DNA of 64,000 nt, taken from positions 124,001 to 188,000 of the forward strand of contig JAODTK010000100.1 in the NCBI GenBank assembly GCA_026419785.1, written 5' to 3'. The position numbers and the translations under genes were made by a program. Under the pieces are notes generated by a model. It searched no databases and had not been told where the DNA came from. It was given only the letters and a program-made list of their open reading frames with translations. This DNA is from Sclerodactyla briareus (Eukaryota; Echinodermata; Holothuroidea; Dendrochirotida; Sclerodactylidae). Positions 60,801 through 64,000 of this stretch are shown piece by piece (position 1 is the first letter of the stretch; the number at the start of each line of letters is the position of its first letter).

Positions 60801-61305
60801 CATCATATAATCATTTAATGAACTTAGTTCGCTCCTACACCAACGCAACGTGGGTTCTACATCTGTACATGGGGTTGACTAATTAACCATCGTAATGAAG
60901 AAATATAATTTTTCACCTCTCATCCCAACTAACAAGTGTCACATATCAGGTAAGAAAATAGTTTTGCAGTTCAATGGACTGTGCTAAAATTTATATAAGT
61001 GAATGTGTTGATTTTTTTTCTCTCAGGTGAAAACGCCAACCGTTTGATTTATTTAGAGTAATTCCTAATCAGACAAGATGGCGTTGATCATAAGTGATAC
61101 GTGACCAATTTGTCAACAAACATATGCATGAACTTTGCTTGTACTTCTGACATCTTTTTCATTGCCTTCCATAATTAACAGAACATCGCGTACAATGTGG
61201 TGACCAAATGGTGGTTGTAGTGACATTTGCGTGAACACAGAGGGATCCTACCACTGCGACTGCGCGAGGGTTACTTTCTCTCATCCGACGAAATGGAATG
61301 CGTTG
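30885..61305 (+). CDS. Multi-exon gene body encoding a long calcium-binding EGF rod (fibrillin/fibropellin-like)
   Basis: Thirty-six exons or remnants each encode one EGF-like domain with the layout D-I-N/D-E-C-x(5)-G-G-C-x(3)-C-V-N-T-x-G-S-Y-x-C-x-C-x-x-G-[FY]-x-L-x(3)-G-x-x-C. The leading acidic pair and the C-x-[DN]-x4-[FY]-x-C-x-C pattern mark calcium-binding EGF modules, and the latter is the consensus for Asp/Asn beta-hydroxylation. Exons are about 120-126 bp, begin as G|AC or G|AT and end TGT-x-x-x-G|GT, so they are phase 1-1. Such rods occur in extracellular-matrix and surface proteins. No start, signal peptide or stop was identified. Most exons contain small indels. It may be joined to the upstream CUB exons. 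Confidence 0.8.
30890..31009 (+). CDS. EGF exon 1 (damaged)
   Basis: The bases following 'ATGTGAAAACTCAGAATGG' give GGC, a [13 protein letters not shown] stretch and a final ATTG|GTAAGG donor. Two or more small deletions break the frame, and the acceptor reads ACGACT instead of ACAGACT. It is the first EGF module seen. Confidence 0.6.
31850..32572. repeat. Dispersed repeat ending in 'GGCCGATCGCCTTGTTTCAT', copy 1
   Basis: Internal sub-units carry 'CATTCAACGTGGTCTAA', 'TTTGCAT' runs and 'GGGTATGGTTNACCTT', and match 58,600-59,170. The end at about 32,510-32,570 ('CGCGGAACCAG..GATCGCCTTGTTTCAT') matches 59,130-59,170. A 25-base G run interrupts the end at 32,529-32,553. Confidence 0.65.
32688..32810 (+). 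CDS. EGF exon 2
   Basis: Acceptor TTTCCACAG is followed by (D)[18 protein letters not shown] and DGS. The frame slips near 32,752 and resumes as CECADGYS. The donor position reads G|GGAGAC where GTGAGAC is expected, so either a base error or a lost splice site is present. Confidence 0.8.
32811..33980. other. Intron, no feature
   Basis: No exon-like frame or named repeat was found. The run 'TTGGGCCCTAGGGCCCA' near 33,439-33,455 is a short palindrome. Confidence 0.4.
33985..34285. repeat. Tandem pair of a dispersed repeat, period about 150 bp
   Basis: Units at about 33,995-34,125 and 34,143-34,280 both hold 'GATGGATGTTGA(A/C)CCAAAC', 'TGACTN..AAGACATCTT', 'AGGGGCACAATA' and 'ATTGGGTGA' or 'ATTGTTTGA'. 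They are related to 15,768-15,900. Confidence 0.65.
34374..34498 (+). CDS. EGF exon 3 (type A, unit 1)
   Basis: Acceptor CCAACAG, donor ATAG|GTAAG. One extra base in 'GAATCGTGACG' and one in 'GGACACAACTGC' break the frame. The middle reads [20 protein letters not shown] then [10 protein letters not shown]. All six cysteine codons can be located. Confidence 0.85.
34702..34833 (+). CDS. EGF exon 4 (type B, unit 1)
   Basis: Acceptor ACCAACAG and donor TTG|GTAAGC are intact. Extra bases around 'GTGAAGAATGAC' and in the middle of the domain disrupt the frame. NDNGGCSDG and NDGTYYCR are readable. Confidence 0.75.
35157..35278 (+). CDS. EGF exon 5 (type A, unit 2)
   Basis: Acceptor CCAACAG, donor TTG|GTAAG. 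One base is missing in the 'GAATGTGACG' codons and several are altered after GSY. The stretch [17 protein letters not shown] is intact. Confidence 0.8.
35469..35588 (+). CDS. EGF exon 6 (type B, unit 2)
   Basis: Acceptor ACCAACAG is intact. The donor region reads GATGA|GTAAGC where GTATTG|GTAAGC is expected. Several indels are present, and the cysteine framework is recognisable only by comparison with the other B exons. Confidence 0.7.
35911..36045 (+). CDS. EGF exon 7 (type A, unit 3; carries a poly-C insertion)
   Basis: Acceptor ACTAACAG, donor ATAG|GTAAG. The exon is about 12 bases too long because of a C run at 36,004-36,018, placed between the glycine-rich loop and the SLATNGTHC codons. 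Other indels occur near the start. It is probably non-functional as written, or an assembly error. Confidence 0.75.
36244..36367 (+). CDS. EGF exon 8 (type B, unit 3)
   Basis: Acceptor CACCAG, donor TTG|GTAAGC. It reads (D)[18 protein letters not shown], then one extra C in 'AACACCAGATGG', then [20 protein letters not shown]. Removing that single base gives a complete module. Confidence 0.85.
36696..36818 (+). CDS. EGF exon 9 (type A, unit 4; intact)
   Basis: The 123-bp exon reads without a break: (D)[40 protein letters not shown](G). It has six cysteines and a hydroxylation consensus ([10 protein letters not shown]). The acceptor is TAACAG and the donor TTG|GTAAG. It serves as the reference for type A. 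Confidence 0.92.
37004..37131 (+). CDS. EGF exon 10 (type B, unit 4)
   Basis: Identical in layout to exon 8 but with five extra bases in 'TCTGAACGGAGATTGACG'. Without them the frame gives [20 protein letters not shown]. Acceptor ACCAACAG and donor TTG|GTAAGC are intact. Confidence 0.85.
37454..37583 (+). CDS. EGF exon 11 (type A, unit 5)
   Basis: Acceptor ACTAACAG, donor TTG|GTAAG. Several inserted bases, including in 'GGCGTGGTGATGACATATTGC' and 'TATCAGAATGCGGG', spoil the frame. The intron after it is interrupted by the LINE seven bases past the donor. Confidence 0.75.
37591..40462 (-). mobile_element. 5'-truncated non-LTR retrotransposon (LINE), endonuclease plus reverse transcriptase
   Basis: The minus strand carries, from high to low coordinate, an AP-endonuclease-like segment (VVSYRSPN at about 40,260; GDS/GDF-type motif near 40,140; [18 protein letters not shown] near 40,010), a linker ending FWSLAKSL-like near 39,480, and the reverse-transcriptase [10 protein letters not shown] near 39,210. 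These are followed by RSITIRVDG and FINDLL near 38,600-38,720, FADD (active-site box) at 38,550-38,561, and the tail [17 protein letters not shown]-type to about 37,700. Many indels break it. The 3' end finishes in a short A run (T run at 37,591-37,596). The 5' part of the endonuclease and any ORF1 are absent. GAT occurs at both junctions. Confidence 0.88.
40641..40757 (+). CDS. EGF exon 12 (type B, unit 5)
   Basis: The acceptor region has lost bases (ACCAAAG where ACCAACAGAC is usual). [11 protein letters not shown] is readable, then indels follow. The donor reads TTG|GCTTAAGC where GTAAGC is expected. Confidence 0.7.
41057..41178 (+). CDS. EGF exon 13 (type A-like, after the array)
   Basis: Acceptor ACCAACAG, donor ATG|GTAAG. 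The first domain cysteine codon reads TTG (Leu) in [20 protein letters not shown]. The remainder [13 protein letters not shown] is normal until a missing base near the end. Loss of Cys1 would break a disulfide if real. Confidence 0.85.
41287..41408 (+). CDS. EGF exon 14
   Basis: Acceptor TTTTCCAG, donor CTCG|GTAAGT. It reads (x)[24 protein letters not shown]. One missing base at 'TGCGATGCC' shifts the frame; restoring it gives [16 protein letters not shown]. Confidence 0.85.
41534..41659 (+). CDS. EGF exon 15 (intact)
   Basis: A clean 126-bp exon after a T-rich acceptor (TTTTTTTGCAG): (D)[41 protein letters not shown](G). Donor TTG|GTGAGC. It has six cysteines and a calcium-binding/hydroxylation pattern. 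Confidence 0.93.
41660..42405. other. Intron, no feature
   Basis: AT-rich with no exon-like frame, bounded by good donor and acceptor sites. Confidence 0.5.
42406..42525 (+). CDS. EGF exon 16 (intact)
   Basis: 120 bp, acceptor TTTTTCTTCTCAG, donor ATAG|GTGAG. It reads (D)[39 protein letters not shown]. All six cysteines and the C-V-N-T-D-G-S-Y pattern are present. Confidence 0.93.
43257..43377 (+). CDS. EGF exon 17
   Basis: Acceptor TTCACACAG, donor TTG|GTAAG. It opens (D)INECANQN. The GGC..C region is scrambled by indels around 43,275-43,300; then TEG and [18 protein letters not shown] are readable in another frame. Confidence 0.85.
43655..43731 (+). pseudogene. EGF exon remnant (3' half only)
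   Basis: A stretch equivalent to the end of an EGF exon (HYCECF..GTAVL-like frames, ending TGTATTG) lacks the first half and has ATCATA where a GT donor should be. It is read as a dead exon. Confidence 0.6.
43732..45578. other. Intron, no feature
   Basis: An 87-codon frame at 44,238-44,501 shows no known domain. No repeat relation was noticed. Confidence 0.4.
45891..45909. repeat. Poly-A tract
   Basis: A run of 19 A between CGC and GCTCG, inside the hAT-like element. Confidence 0.95.
46127..46954. repeat. Satellite-like tandem array, four units of about 160-240 bp
   Basis: Each unit runs 'GA(G/A)AAAACAC', a CGCGCGCGAAGCGCGCG-type palindrome, 'TTTTCGGGT', 'CACCACA..TTTTC', 'ATTTGA', a C-rich run, 'CATCT(A/T)CGAAGAT', 'TTGTTCGAATCCGC' and 'CTTGATTTTNGGTAC'. 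Units begin near 46,127, 46,371, 46,609 and 46,794; the last is cut short. Confidence 0.85.
47153..47265 (+). pseudogene. EGF exon remnant
   Basis: It begins like other exons (ATATGAACGA) right after the hAT-like insertion, but the acceptor AG reads CG and the cysteine spacing is broken. 'ACATGCGTGTGAAT' and 'GAATGTAAACTG' are the recognisable parts. No good donor. Confidence 0.5.
47348..47420 (+). pseudogene. EGF exon remnant (5' half)
   Basis: 'AACGAATGTAAGATTGAATG', 'TGTAACTGGCACACATGTGT' and 'AACACTGAAGGGT' correspond to the first two thirds of an EGF exon. The 3' part and donor are missing. Confidence 0.5.
47578..47692 (+). CDS. EGF exon 18
   Basis: Acceptor TAGTCAG, donor TG|GTAAG. 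(D)INE is followed by indels at the first cysteine; GGCT, YCVC.., TDGS and [15 protein letters not shown] are readable in shifted frames. Several bases are missing relative to intact exons. Confidence 0.7.
48018..48135 (+). CDS. EGF exon 19
   Basis: Acceptor TTCGTCAG, donor TTG|GTTAAG (a weaker donor). (D)[10 protein letters not shown], then a slip, then [22 protein letters not shown] frames. Confidence 0.75.
48394..48510 (+). CDS. EGF exon 20
   Basis: (D)[18 protein letters not shown] is clean, then an extra base in 'ACAGGATGGATCG' shifts the frame before [14 protein letters not shown] codons. Donor TTCG|GTAAG. The acceptor reads GGAAG rather than CAG. Confidence 0.8.
48680..48778 (+). CDS. 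EGF exon 21 (truncated or diverged, SINE at its 3' edge)
   Basis: [20 protein letters not shown] then CQKGLLVS. The N-terminal GGC loop is shortened, so the usual six-cysteine spacing is not met. No GT donor follows, because a SINE begins within about 20-25 bp. It may be a dying exon. Confidence 0.6.
48797..49128 (+). mobile_element. tRNA-derived SINE, copy 1
   Basis: The head has an A box TGGCAAAGTTGGG (48,804-48,816), 'GTCGGCCTTCCACCGGGA' and a B-box-like TCGATTCCGG. The body shares 'TTGCCTCTCGCTGG', 'GCAGGGACAAACGAGGGG', 'GGTACCGCC', 'GTATCTGG' and the tail 'CAATAGGTGCAGTATCCAGG' and 'AATAGGTTCGATCCT' with 57,121-57,437. Full-length agreement between two copies defines the element at about 320-330 bp. 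Confidence 0.8.
49386..49510 (+). CDS. EGF exon 22
   Basis: Acceptor TTTTGGCAG, donor CTTG|GTAGTT. (D)[10 protein letters not shown], then an extra base, TDLCV, and [22 protein letters not shown] in a shifted frame. Two indels are inferred. Confidence 0.8.
49633..49749 (+). CDS. EGF exon 23
   Basis: Acceptor CATCGGCAG, donor GCAG|GTATGA. (D)INE, then one base lost at the first cysteine ('GAAGGG'), [13 protein letters not shown] and [17 protein letters not shown] codons in shifting frames. Confidence 0.75.
50614..50729 (+). CDS. EGF exon 24
   Basis: The acceptor reads TTGGCAT where exon 25 has TTGGCAGAT, so bases are lost at the boundary. DE..C, then [20 protein letters not shown] and a donor GCGG|GTGAG. 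One base is lacking after the GGC loop. Confidence 0.8.
50945..51035. repeat. (TG)n-rich tract
   Basis: An interrupted GT/GTGC tract inside an intron. Confidence 0.85.
51827..51946 (+). CDS. EGF exon 25
   Basis: Acceptor CTTGGCAG; the donor reads ACG|GATAAG rather than GGTAAG. (D)IDE, then base losses; [16 protein letters not shown] and SNGTDCT are readable. It is a paralogue of exon 24. Confidence 0.8.
51947..52505. other. Intron, no feature
   Basis: Nothing recognisable; a G run at 52,144-52,151. Confidence 0.4.
52506..52624 (+). CDS. EGF exon 26
   Basis: The acceptor reads CAAAG (CAG expected). (D)[14 protein letters not shown] start, then [21 protein letters not shown] frames. Donor GTGG|GTAAG. 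It resembles exons 24 and 25 in the second half. Confidence 0.8.
52625..53797. other. Intron, no feature
   Basis: Poly-T runs lie at about 53,441-53,452 and 53,562-53,580. No exon-like frame was found. Confidence 0.4.
53798..53920 (+). CDS. EGF exon 27
   Basis: Acceptor AATCAAG (diverged from CAG). After one extra base in 'ATTGAGTGAATG': [17 protein letters not shown] frames, then [20 protein letters not shown] and CF(G). Donor TTG|GTTAGC. Pairs with exon 28. Confidence 0.8.
54173..54290 (+). CDS. EGF exon 28
   Basis: Acceptor GTTGACAG. (D/A)[14 protein letters not shown], then a base lost at the third cysteine, [13 protein letters not shown] and SLTSN in shifting frames. The donor region reads TTCG|TAC (a G missing). 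Start spacing to exon 27 is 375 bp, and both share 'ACCGATGCGAA' or 'ACCAATGCGAA' and 'CTAACGTCGAACG', so they look like a tandem pair. Confidence 0.8.
54560..55015 (-). mobile_element. LINE 3' fragment (reverse transcriptase C-terminus plus 3' tail), copy B
   Basis: On the minus strand, [13 protein letters not shown] codons near 54,960-55,000 are followed by RLDIRN-like and [20 protein letters not shown] then [11 protein letters not shown] and a stop near 54,717. After it comes tail sequence. This is the conserved end of CR1/L2-type reverse transcriptases and aligns by eye with 17,450-17,810. Most of the enzyme is absent. Confidence 0.7.
55408..55530 (+). CDS. EGF exon 29
   Basis: (D)[20 protein letters not shown] is clean, then one missing base turns [12 protein letters not shown] out of frame. 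The acceptor reads CTACTAC (AG expected). Donor TCAG|GTGGAG is moderate. Confidence 0.82.
56073..56944. mobile_element. Harbinger-like MITE with long GC-rich inverted ends
   Basis: The left end AGCTGCGTTTTCCATGCACG and the reverse-complemented right end AGCCGCGTTTCCATGCACG match, and the inverted similarity runs about 110-130 bp through (GGGC)n blocks and a second CCATGC motif. TTA stands on both sides (56,070-56,072 and 56,945-56,947), the 3-bp duplication typical of PIF/Harbinger. The interior holds a GTT/GTC-rich stretch (56,260-56,400) and no transposase. Confidence 0.75.
57121..57437 (-). mobile_element. tRNA-derived SINE, copy 2
   Basis: Read on the minus strand, the head is TGGTGGCACAGTTCGTAGAG followed by CATCGGCCTTCCACCCGGGA and the B box GGTTCGAATCC. 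The body and tail match copy 1, ending 'AATAGGTTCGATCCTG'. A G/C run at 57,249-57,265 expands one position of the body. The acceptor stem does not pair as in a working tRNA. Confidence 0.82.
57633..57755 (+). CDS. EGF exon 30
   Basis: Acceptor TTTTTATTGCCAG, donor ACAG|GTAAG. (D)[20 protein letters not shown], then one lost base; restored, it gives [12 protein letters not shown]. Close to a complete module. Confidence 0.87.
58335..59172. repeat. Dispersed repeat with GT-rich head and 'GGCGATCGCCTTGTTTCAT' end, copy 2
   Basis: It starts 'CGCTGAATGAAAATTTGGAG' and 'GTGGTCACTAGGCGTGTGT', carries a GT tract (58,381-58,485) and 'CTACACTTTTACCTTACACG'. Sub-units with 'GGTCATTCAA' and 'TAATTTGCATAA' follow, and it ends at 59,172. 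The opening matches 63,681-63,760 and the body and end match 31,850-32,572. Confidence 0.75.
59279..59410 (+). CDS. EGF exon 31 (diverged)
   Basis: Acceptor CAACAACAG. 'TATGAATGCC', 'GGCGGATGTA', 'TGTGTGAAC', 'TATTACTGTGAATGCCCGTT' and 'GGGTATTCG' mark the six-cysteine layout, but spacing is enlarged by several bases. Donor CCAGA|GTAGAT is weak. Confidence 0.72.
59771..60186. repeat. Perfect 28-bp inverted repeat flanking EGF exon 32
   Basis: The arm at 59,771-59,798 is the exact reverse complement of 60,159-60,186, and weaker complementarity extends about 15-20 bp inward. The 360-bp interior contains exon 32 with its splice sites. It could be the edges of a small foldback element or a structure in the pre-mRNA. 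Confidence 0.85.
59951..60073 (+). CDS. EGF exon 32 (intact)
   Basis: 123 bp, acceptor CTTTAAACAG, donor CTTG|GTATGA. It reads (D)[40 protein letters not shown](G). All cysteines and the hydroxylation consensus are present. Confidence 0.93.
60190..61181. other. Intron, no feature
   Basis: No exon-like frame or repeat recognised. Confidence 0.45.
61182..61305 (+). CDS. EGF exon 33 (last recognised module)
   Basis: Acceptor ATTAACAG, donor TTG|GTATG. Base changes disturb the first cysteine region; then [22 protein letters not shown] codons and a [10 protein letters not shown] ending with one missing base. Confidence 0.83.
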
Positions 61306-63680
61306 GTATGTTGGTATCGGATATACCAGATATCCCCTCACAGAAAAAATGCATAGCTGAGTAAAATTCTCATTAGAGAATGTATGGTCTCACAAAAGTT
61401 ATATGTTAATTATCACTTAGTTGTTGTTCTCTTTAATTCATGAAAATACTTAGTAAAATTGACATATATTCGGTGTGAAACTTACGCCTATTACTTGAAT
61501 GTTAAATGTTACAAAGCTGTGTATTTTTTATGTGAGTATATTAGAGGATTAAGAATGCAATATATTCCAGCATTTTCTGGCCATGGGGATGTTTAAAAGA
61601 GTATATACCACAATTATGTTTTCCAATTACATTTTCATTCATGTTAATGCTTTCCAACAACAATCTGTTGGAATTTTTAGCCAAAATTTCGATGAGAAAG
61701 GCCTAGCGACGACGCTGAATGATACCCATATTTAGACTAGTTACTAATCCAGCTGGGATTCAGGGTAACCGTCCTAAGTCTGATTTCACTGTAAACGTAC
61801 GGAATATCACCTGGCGCGTAGATTCATTCAGACAGTCCATTTGTTGCGGGTTTGTTCACGGCTTTATCCTTCATTGTTGTTGCTACCGCTCTAACAATAA
61901 AAGGAGGAGGATTCACAACGGCAACCGTCGCCGGAGTAGGGAAGTTAGATGACGGCATGCGTACGTCGATGAAAATTCACATGGATGTAATGGCACCCTT
62001 TTATCATTATTCAGTTTGATCACACCTAGGAGTGGAATCTGTGTACATTGAATTAGAACAACACTAATTTCCCTCAATTATATACGTCTGTACCCCAAAT
62101 TTGTATTACACCATTGACTTGCTCCATTTACAAGCCGCAGCATGCTCCATAACACATGAATTATTCAATCAGTCGAGGCCTGATTTCGAGGGACGGGGTT
62201 CCGATCGCAATAACACAAACATAATGGTAATTATCCGAGGTGAATTGTTCGACCCAGCGAGGATTAGGAAATATAGCGTTGAAACCTATGACGGTGTTTA
62301 ACGGTAGTACTCGTGTTATCCGTGACATACTTCACAGAGCGTGGCATTTACATTAATGAATTACCAGTTTCCCAACCAAACCATAATTGTTATAGGTACT
62401 TTTTTCTGATCGGGTGCTATTCGTGACACATCACGACGGAGTGTGAAATTCACGATATTTGGTCACTGCGTTACTAATTCCAGACATTATCGACCTTTTA
62501 GACATTCATTCAATGACCTGGAATGGGTTTAGAGTAGTATAAACCTATTACAAAGGTATGTCCACCTGCTGTGTGAAACGAACATCGTCCGAGTGTCATT
62601 CGGTATCGTTTTTCCCATATCGGTATCGCGATATCATGCTAACGGTACCGTCGATCATATGTCAGGTACTGCAAAGACGATATTTCCACATTTACCCCGC
62701 ATTATACCGGTACCATATATATTGGAGGAGGATTTGCTCAGTCGGTGGAGCTCCGGAATACAGAACAATAATGCGAATTCAAAACCTATTAGAAGCCCGA
62801 GGGCGTTTCCGAAGCGTGTTCCTATGACGGGCGCACGCTACCCACGAGTAAAAGTGAGGACATTGCAAGATGACGGTGGAGATTTTCGAGCGCCAGATGT
62901 GACAGCCTTGGGTGCCGTGGGTGTCCCTAGGGTGACACGATGAGTGACGCACTAAAGTGGGTGGTCGGGACTGAACAAGCAATAGGTGCGTCATGTATAG
63001 TACGGGTGGTGCCAGTCACTGGGGTAAGTACATCAGGGGTAATAACTGCAAAAGCGCCTCAAGCATTACTTGAAAGAAAGACGTGGAAGAGCGCTATATG
63101 AGCACCATATATTATACAACGCCCATGTACCTCTATGGGGTATGACAATAATGCCGATAGTGATAAACTTAAGTTAATGGTTCTTTCTTTCTTCACAGGT
63201 CTATCAACTGTTCAGGGAGTTACACCAATGAGTACCAGAATATTCGCTCTCCAACAGTCCCCGCATCTATGCTTGACTCCATCGACTGTTCTTGGAATAT
63301 CATCCTATACTGACCTACAGTGATCTCACGTGACATTAAGGTTAGTTTGTGTTTTGTGTGTGTGCACACGCTGGGTTTGGAAACATTGGCTGACGCTTCG
63401 CTTGTAACACGAGTGCTTGTAAACAATAATTTGAAAGTGGGGGTAATTACTTCCTTCTTATATAACTTCTCCATATGCCTAATGAACGGTCACTCTTACT
63501 GTCTAGGGGACGAAAAAGGGGTTATGTTTGTTCAACAGAGTTCGAAGTCCGAATGCTCTAAAAAAACCGTTTTTACCGTCTAAATATTGTTATTCACGAA
63601 CACGATAACAGAGCTGGATGGTCAAAACAAGGTCATTAGCTGTCACCAGATCTCGAAGCAGCCAAGGCCTTTTAGGTACT
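61306..63680. other. No certain gene; possible downstream part of the EGF gene
   Basis: No further EGF or CUB exon is seen. A frame at 61,719-61,952 ends with a Cys/hydrophobic stretch (GFILHCCCYR) followed by a strongly basic run (NNKRRR..NRRRSREVR). This might be a membrane exit and cytoplasmic tail, but no proper 20-residue hydrophobic helix is visible. A weak tRNA A-box-like stretch lies at 62,731-62,752. Confidence 0.25.
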
Positions 63681-64000
63681 CGCTGAATGGAAATTTCATG
63701 AGAGAATGAGAGATTCAAAGACATGGTGGTCACTATGGCGTGTGTATTGGGTGTGTGTCCACACTTCTTCGTTAGCAGGGTTTCTCACAACCCGTGAGCC
63801 CCGACTATGACGAAATTTTGTGTGTAGCACCGGGGTGGGTGTATACGATATGATTGATTTTGGCAGGCAAAGTCCATTAATAAGTTGGTAATTAGCTAAT
63901 TTTGGTGTAAATATTGTTTAAGCTCCGTTAGCAGGATTACGCAAGAACCGTATGTGCTACAGTGATGTAGTTTGGGCATGTGGGACCTGGATGACAGGTC
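63681..64000. repeat. Dispersed repeat with GT-rich head, copy 3 (cut by window end)
   Basis: It opens 'CGCTGAATGGAAATTT', then 'GTGGTCACTATGGCGTGTGT', 'GTCCACACTTCTTCGTTAGC' and 'TTAGCTAATTTGG'. The same opening and order are found at 58,335, though the GT tract is much shorter. Confidence 0.65.

Noticed and set aside
30885-61305. CRISPR-like or protein-coding direct repeats of a prokaryote
   Set aside because: The regular 0.76-kb spacing comes from duplicated eukaryotic exon-intron blocks with splice sites.
62731-62790. tRNA or SINE head ('GCTCAGTCGGTGGAGC')
   Set aside because: Only the A-box part is convincing; the B box is weak and no second copy of a body was found.
62593-62943. Two overlapping plus-strand frames (89 and 116 codons)
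   Set aside because: No known domain, no splice context and no agreement between frames; a repeat-derived origin is as likely.

Overview
The window looks like metazoan nuclear DNA from a marine invertebrate. It has intron-rich coding modules with GT/AG boundaries, many (TG)n, (CA)n and poly-G/C tracts, and a dense load of retrotransposon and DNA-transposon relics. Interspersed repeats with 'GACC..GACCTC' spacing and with a GGCGATCGCC end resemble those I associate with echinoderms. That assignment (echinoderm, possibly a sea cucumber) is an inference from repeat style and from the EGF/CUB gene content, not a demonstrated identification. There are no prokaryotic operons, no rRNA, no CRISPR array and no convincing intact tRNA gene.

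Layout. 1-17.2 kb: no gene I can name. It holds dispersed repeats, a tandem duplication at 4.06-4.88 kb, a promoter-like tandem duplication at 7.04-7.51 kb, microsatellites and one unassigned 137-codon ORF. 17.2-20.5 kb, plus strand: three CUB-domain exons. 20.5-30.9 kb: repeats, including a DNA-transposon composite in which a hAT-like non-autonomous element (23,036-24,303) with 8-bp target duplications sits inside an older repeat. 30.9-61.3 kb, plus strand: 36 exons or exon remnants, each encoding one calcium-binding EGF-like domain of about 40 residues. Almost all start and end in phase 1, so exons can be added or lost without breaking the frame. 61.3-64 kb: no recognisable exon; a dispersed repeat runs off the end.

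How it fits together. The plus-strand modules suggest one large secreted or membrane-anchored extracellular protein, with CUB domains followed by a long cbEGF rod. The link between the CUB part and the EGF part across a 10-kb gap is inferred. Within the rod, two EGF types (A and B) alternate as a dimer repeated five times in tandem (34.37-41.06 kb, unit about 0.76 kb including introns). A 5'-truncated non-LTR retrotransposon (37,591-40,462, minus strand) landed in the fifth unit after the expansion. Other insertions sit in the introns: two copies of one tRNA-derived SINE, a Harbinger-like MITE, a second hAT-like element carrying its own 240-bp satellite, and an older LINE 3' end.

Most exons carry one or more 1-5 base indels while splice sites and cysteine codons are otherwise kept. 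An indel-rich assembly is the simplest explanation, but a partly decaying array cannot be excluded from this sequence alone. A few exons (36,696-36,818; 41,534-41,659; 42,406-42,525; 59,951-60,073) read through cleanly.
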